From positions 496,001 through 560,000 of the forward strand of contig NZ_OBEL01000002.1 in assembly GCF_900215605.1 (NCBI RefSeq): a stretch of DNA of 64,000 nt, read 5' to 3'. Each line of letters starts with the position of its first letter. Within the stretch, counting starts at the first letter, position 1. This stretch comes from Cohaesibacter gelatinilyticus. GTDB lineage: Bacteria; Pseudomonadota; Alphaproteobacteria; Rhizobiales; Cohaesibacteraceae. Under the pieces are notes generated by a model that did no database searches, had not been told where the DNA came from, and was given only the letters and a program-made list of their open reading frames with translations. A program made the position numbers and the translations under genes. Positions 59,836-64,000 of this stretch are shown piece after piece.

Positions 59836-59939
59836 GTTCGTGTCTCCAATGCGCTAACTTGCACCAAACATAGCGATTGATATTTAGTCACGAAATGGCG
59901 ATAAATAGGAATATATATCGCCAATCAGGAGATAATTAC

Positions 59940-60833
59940 TTGGATCGTATTGATGGAATGCAGAGTTTCGTAGCAGTGGTGGAAACCGGATCATTTGTTG
60001 CCGCCGGGCAGCGCTTGGGCATTTCGAACAAGCTCGTGAGCAAACGCGTTGCCCAACTCGAAAATCAACTCGGCATGTCGCTACTGCATCGAACAACCCG
60101 TTCTATGTCGCTGACCCACGAAGGTGAACGTTATCTTGAAGGGGCGCGTCGCGTGCTGGTTGAATTGGAACAGTTGGAGACTGAGTTTGATGTCTCAGAC
60201 GGGCTAAAAGGTACCATGCGAATAGCCGCACCACTGACCTATGGCGATACAGCTGTAGCCAGCGCCGCTAGTCGTTTTGTCGAGCTGAATCCCAATGTAA
60301 CGGTCGAACTGGAATTATCCGACACCTATGTCGATCTCGCAAAGGGTGGGTTCGATATTGCAATCAGGATCGGTAACCTCAGCGATTCCAGTCTGATTGT
60401 TCGCAAACTTGGCGAAACCGATATGAAAGTTGTTGCTACGCCATCCTATCTCGAAAAACATGGTTTACCTTCACATCCAACCGAATTGACTGACCACATT
60501 TGCATCCGAGACGCCAATAATCCTGACCCAAACCGTTGGCCTTTCCTGATTGAAGGGCAAACCGTACAGGTTCCTGTATCCGGTCCATTTATTGCTAACA
60601 GTCCGCCCGCTTGCCTGGTACCAACACGAGCGGGCTTGGGGATATTCATATGTCCAAGTGTTTTTCTGGGCGATGATATTGAAAAGGGTCGGCTGGTCGA
60701 ACTCTTTCCGTCCTTTCAGTCGCGCACATTGCCAATTCAAAGCGTCCAGCTCCCGTCAGCGTTCCGAAAACCTCGCGTGAGAGCTTTCATCAATTTCATG
60801 CGAGATGAGATAAAGGCACAATCGTCTTCATGA
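59940..60833 (+). CDS. LysR-family transcriptional regulator
   Basis: A 297-residue LysR regulator. The HTH is GMQSFVAVVETGSFVAAGQR and LGISNKLVSKRVAQLENQLG, then LHRTTRSMSLTHEG. A TTG at 59940 with AGGAG 7 bases upstream is the best start, since the family begins just before MQSF; an ATG 15 codons upstream (59895) is the alternative. It is divergent from the VOC-SnoaL-ABM operon and likely controls it, possibly in response to an aromatic or quinone compound. Confidence 0.92.
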   Translation: MDRIDGMQSFVAVVETGSFVAAGQRLGISNKLVSKRVAQLENQLGMSLLHRTTRSMSLTHEGERYLEGARRVLVELEQLETEFDVSDGLKGTMRIAAPLTYGDTAVASAASRFVELNPNVTVELELSDTYVDLAKGGFDIAIRIGNLSDSSLIVRKLGETDMKVVATPSYLEKHGLPSHPTELTDHICIRDANNPDPNRWPFLIEGQTVQVPVSGPFIANSPPACLVPTRAGLGIFICPSVFLGDDIEKGRLVELFPSFQSRTLPIQSVQLPSAFRKPRVRAFINFMRDEIKAQSSS

Positions 60834-60977
60834 AAACCACTTTCACTCAAAATCAGATCAGTTTCTGAAAAGCTGCCGTTCGTCGCACCGTATTCAATTT
60901 ACCGTTTGGGCTCGAAGCGGACATGCAGCATGTCCTCCCATGCCAGCTCAGAATGCAAGGGAAGCGGGAGACAAACA

Positions 60978-61170
60978 GGGATCACATCGCACTATATCTC
61001 CTTCAACTGGTCCGCTGCTGCATCACCGCCTGTAACAGTCTACAAGCCGACTTCCGCACCTTCCCAATAGACCGCATCAAGAGAACCTGCCCCACGGATA
61101 AGAGCTTCCCACCACAGCCCAAGACCCGGTTTCAAGACATCGCCGCGGACTGACACGAGGCGATTGAAAT
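60978..61170 (+). pseudogene. WYL-regulator remnant, copy 3
   Basis: A second near-identical copy of the fragment at 57425-57626 (CACTATATCTCCTTCAACTGG then TFPIDRIKRT, then PKTRFQDIAAD). Frames are broken and there is no HTH part. Confidence 0.75.
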
Positions 61171-61240
61171 CGTACGGTCACGGTTGATTTGATGAATAAG
61201 ATGACGTATTTTAAGTGCACTGCACCCAATTGAGGAAAGA

Positions 61241-61267
61241 ATGATGAACAACCAACTCGCTCTCTGA
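61241..61267 (+). CDS. Candidate leader peptide (MMNNQLAL)
   Basis: An 8-codon frame with GAGGAAAG just upstream ends 37 bases before the ABC-F start. Its last codons lie within the 5' arm of the hairpin at 61253. Short leaders of this kind regulate many antibiotic-resistance ABC-F genes by ribosome stalling. Confidence 0.4.
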   Translation: MMNNQLAL

Positions 61268-61300
61268 ACCCTTCAGATACATTCTTGCGAGTTGAGTTTT
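61253..61300 (+). promoter_or_regulatory. Attenuator-like hairpin before ABC-F gene
   Basis: CAACTCGC (61253-61260) pairs with GCGAGTTG (61287-61294). An inner stem CTGAA/TTCAG is also possible, and AGTTTT follows. The 3' arm covers the only GAG-type ribosome site before the ABC-F start, so it could block translation unless a ribosome stalls on the leader. Confidence 0.4.
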
Positions 61301-61304
61301 ATTC

Positions 61305-62882
61305 ATGCCTTCTATCACACTTTCTGACGTCCGCTGGGCAGCTCCAGATGGCACCGTGCTATTTTCCAGACTTGATCTTTCACTCAGCCGCGAACATGTC
61401 GGCCTTGTAGGCCGCAATGGAGCCGGGAAAACCACCCTTTTACGCTTGTTGGCCGGAGAGATAGCACCGTCTTCCGGATGCATTTCCCGTAACGCAAAGG
61501 TGGGATATCTGCCCCAGACACTCGGTATTCCGGAAAATGACAATATTGCAGACCTGTTCGGTGTGCGAGATCAGATTACAAGCTTGCGAAAGATGGAAGC
61601 TGGTGAAGCCACAGCAAGTGATTTTGCAGGAGCAGATTGGATGCTGGAGGGCAGGATGGCAGCATCTCTCGCCCGTGTCGGGCTGGATGATATCGCACCA
61701 GATTGCCAATTGGCATCTCTATCTGGTGGACAAAGAACGCGGGCGGCGCTTGCTGCCTTGTTCTTTTGCGACCCGGATATTCTATTCCTGGATGAACCAA
61801 CCAATCATTTGGACAAACAAGGCCGCACTCTGGTTATTGAGGCTTTGCGAGCTTGGCCACATGGCCTCATGGTAGCAAGCCATGACCGGTTTCTTTTGAA
61901 CGACATGGATATGATCACCGAATTGTCAGGGCTCGGTCTACGGTGCTACGGCGGCAACTATGCCGCATATCGCCACCAAAAGAATGTGGAGCTTGCTGCC
62001 GCACGGCATGATCATGTTCAGGCAGAGCAACAAGTTGCCCAGAGCAAACGTCGCGCTCAAAAAGCTGCCGAACGTAAAGCACGCACGAACAGACAAGGGC
62101 GAATTCTTCGCGCCTCAGGCAGCCAATCAAAAATGCTGATGGATGTCGCCAAACAACGCAGCGAGAATTCAGGCAGCGCAAACGCCCATCTGCGTCAAAA
62201 CCGGTGTGCAGAAGCAAACAGAGCGCTGGAAAAAGCACGAGAGAAAATCGAAATCCTCGAACCTCTAAGCATACACATAGCTTCTACCGGCCTAACAGCA
62301 GATCGATCTGTACTCGATATGGAAGATCTGAATTTCGGCTTCGAACCAGACCGGCCTGTTCTGCAATCCGTTTCACTGGAGATTAGAGGACCTGAAAGAA
62401 TTGCCATTGAAGGGAACAATGGCACCGGAAAATCCACTTTGCTGTCTTGTATCATGGGGGATTTGACACCCCTCTCAGGCACCCTGTTCCTCCATGTATC
62501 CATGGCCCTGCTTGATCAGGATATGCAACTTCTCAATCCAGACCAGACAATTCTGCAAAACATCACACGTCTGGATCCAGAAGCAACGCAGAATGAATGT
62601 CAGGCCACTCTTGCCCGCTTCGGCTTCCGCGCAAAGGCGGCAAGTCGCCTGGTCGGAACGCTGAGCGGGGGCCAACAGATGCGCGTTGGCCTCGCCTGCA
62701 CACTCGGGCGCAAAACACCGCCACAATTGCTATTGCTGGATGAACCAAGCAATCATCTGGACATAGAGACAACCGAGCTGTTGGAAGCCGCATTATCCGA
62801 TTATGATGGAGCACTCATACTGGTCAGCCATGACCCGGTTTTCATCAGAAATATCGGAATAGACCGCTCTCTGGTTCTTTGA
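61305..62882 (+). CDS. ABC-F family ATPase (ribosome-associated)
   Basis: A 525-residue protein with two ABC cassettes and no membrane part. Cassette 1 has Walker A GRNGAGKT, signature LSGGQRTR, and Walker B ILFLDEPTNHLD. Cassette 2 has GNNGTGKS, LSGGQQMR, and LLLLDEPSNHLD. A charged linker (KRRAQKAAERKARTNRQG) lies between. ABC-F proteins bind the ribosomal E site and act as translation factors or antibiotic-protection proteins. Length and short linker resemble resistance-type members. A small leader frame and hairpin precede it. Confidence 0.93.
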   Translation: MPSITLSDVRWAAPDGTVLFSRLDLSLSREHVGLVGRNGAGKTTLLRLLAGEIAPSSGCISRNAKVGYLPQTLGIPENDNIADLFGVRDQITSLRKMEAGEATASDFAGADWMLEGRMAASLARVGLDDIAPDCQLASLSGGQRTRAALAALFFCDPDILFLDEPTNHLDKQGRTLVIEALRAWPHGLMVASHDRFLLNDMDMITELSGLGLRCYGGNYAAYRHQKNVELAAARHDHVQAEQQVAQSKRRAQKAAERKARTNRQGRILRASGSQSKMLMDVAKQRSENSGSANAHLRQNRCAEANRALEKAREKIEILEPLSIHIASTGLTADRSVLDMEDLNFGFEPDRPVLQSVSLEIRGPERIAIEGNNGTGKSTLLSCIMGDLTPLSGTLFLHVSMALLDQDMQLLNPDQTILQNITRLDPEATQNECQATLARFGFRAKAASRLVGTLSGGQQMRVGLACTLGRKTPPQLLLLDEPSNHLDIETTELLEAALSDYDGALILVSHDPVFIRNIGIDRSLVL

Positions 62883-62917
62883 TCAACCAGCATGGTCTGC
62901 ATACTCAACCCTCACAG

Positions 62918-64000
62918 CTATGATGAGACATGCCCGGGTTTGACAAACTGCCAGGTCGCCAGAAGTCCTAACAGAACAAAGGGAAAGCAGGCCATGAAGA
63001 GGGATCGTGCCAGTTCACCAAGGGCAATAGGCTCCGCGGTCTCTTCAAAGCCAAGCGCATTGCCGACCAGTCCGATATACGCGGCGCCAAATGCATATCC
63101 CACCCGCTGAACCGTCGTGATGGCGGCTGTCACCCGAGGGATCTCCGCTTCCTCCACAAGGCTGGTGGTCCTGCGCAAGATGAAGGTCCAGGACATGCCA
63201 AATCCTGCACCACTCAGTCCCGCAATCATGGCCAGGATCCAAACCGGACCGACCGGATAAAGAAACGAAAAGGCGACCAGACTGGTGGCAACGGCCGTCA
63301 TGCCAATGCCGATCATCTTTGCGTCCTTTTCTTCGGCACTGCTATTCACCACAAAGGCCGTAATCGACCAGCCAAAGGCGGCACAGGCCAGCACATAGCC
63401 AGCAACCAAAGCAGAGACGCCATGCAATCTGGTCAGCAGCAGCGTGCCATAGACCGAATTGGTAACCGTCGCAGAACAAAAACAGGCAAGCATCAGCAAG
63501 GCCGCACCGACCGGTGTGCGCAGATCAAACGGTCGGGCTGGCAGCATGCGAGATGCCCCGGCCCGGGCATCGACTTTCAGGAAAAGTACGGCCAAAGCCA
63601 AACCGGCAAGAATGAAAGCACTGCTTTGAACCGGGCGAACATTGATAGAAGCCATGGCAATGCAAAGGACAGACAGGCTCAGGACAGCCAAGCCCAGCCA
63701 GGGAACAGAGCGCTTCGCCCCCAAAGGCCCGGAAGTCTCTGAAGCCTCTGAAGTCTCGCCAGTCTCGGACATTTGATCAGCTGGGATTTTCTGGCTTCTG
63801 ACAAACAGCGCCAAAGCAATGGCCTGTATGGCAAAGGCGGCAAAACCCCATCTCCAGCTTGCATATTCAACGAACAAACCACCTAAAAGCGGCCCGAGAA
63901 AAGCCGAAGCGCCCCACAGCGTTGATGTCGCTGCCATCACTTTAGGAAGCAGATGAGACGGAAAAAGCACCCGCGCCGCAATGAAGCCAAGCGAGACCAG
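62918..64000 (-). CDS. MFS transporter (N-terminal part outside window)
   Basis: The C-terminal roughly 360 residues of a major facilitator with many hydrophobic segments. The frame stays open to the right edge (LVSLGFIAARVLFPSHLL), so the first helices are missing. Motif-like loops FVRSQKIPADQMSE and FLKVDARAGASRMLP are cytoplasmic. A central run SETGETSEASETSG is a low-complexity linker between the two halves. Likely drug or metabolite efflux. A degraded copy lies at 55344-55519. Confidence 0.9.
   Translation of the reverse strand: MVSLGFIAARVLFPSHLLPKVMAATSTLWGASAFLGPLLGGLFVEYASWRWGFAAFAIQAIALALFVRSQKIPADQMSETGETSEASETSGPLGAKRSVPWLGLAVLSLSVLCIAMASINVRPVQSSAFILAGLALAVLFLKVDARAGASRMLPARPFDLRTPVGAALLMLACFCSATVTNSVYGTLLLTRLHGVSALVAGYVLACAAFGWSITAFVVNSSAEEKDAKMIGIGMTAVATSLVAFSFLYPVGPVWILAMIAGLSGAGFGMSWTFILRRTTSLVEEAEIPRVTAAITTVQRVGYAFGAAYIGLVGNALGFEETAEPIALGELARSLFMACFPFVLLGLLATWQFVKPGHVSS

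Overview
The window looks like the chromosome of a free-living, probably marine alphaproteobacterium, most likely in or near the Hyphomicrobiales (Rhizobiales). The signs are moderate GC, a RirA-type iron box (TGA-N9-TCA) before a TonB receptor, short palindromes of the CCGAAAAGT/ACTTTTCGG type, and many small regulators of the AraC, LysR, MarR and WYL families. Genus and species cannot be set from the sequence alone.

Layout. 1-3.6 kb: end of a chemotaxis receptor, an alpha/beta hydrolase and a large membrane protein. 3.8-10.6 kb: an RNA-repair island, with rtcR (minus strand), a sigma-54 promoter, an unknown 86-residue gene, rsr (bacterial Ro60), four structured RNAs of Y-RNA type, and rtcB. 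A roughly 230-bp palindromic repeat recurs four times here. 10.6-20 kb: an AraC regulator, small hypothetical genes, a TonB receptor/diheme peroxidase operon, and an orphan phage terminase. 20-26 kb: a parDE pair split by a small TA-flanked element, a hydrolase, an HNH nuclease, and unknown secreted and zinc-ribbon proteins. 26-36 kb: a DMT exporter, an EEP hydrolase, a GST/MarR pair, hipBA, and a cupin-flavin monooxygenase-cupin operon with an AraC regulator. 36-41.5 kb: a serine hydrolase and two class II Fic genes, one of them between duplicated sequences. 41.6-48.8 kb: tex, an MBL-fold enzyme with LysR, a GST, a WYL regulator and a frameshifted VOC gene. 48.9-55.3 kb: a five-gene nickel/peptide-type ABC importer set, then a divergent DUF6428-like/ArsR pair with Cys-rich tails. 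55.3-64 kb: a methyltransferase, scattered WYL and MFS gene fragments, a VOC/SnoaL/ABM cluster with LysR, an ABC-F gene with a possible leader peptide, and an MFS transporter cut by the window end.

The most striking system is the RNA-repair island. RtcR, a sigma-54 activator with a CARF-like sensor, should fire the promoter at 5698-5713. That would make one transcript with the unknown gene, Ro60, four RNAs and the RtcB ligase. The four RNAs share one architecture: an outer stem, a conserved AUGCY, an 8-bp inner stem that changes on both sides between copies, and a conserved UACA. One of them carries a circularly permuted tRNA mimic. rsr-yrl-rtcBA operons are known in Salmonella. What looks unusual here is the number of RNAs, the absence of rtcA, the small gene nested in a repeat element, and an altered GAFTGA loop in RtcR.
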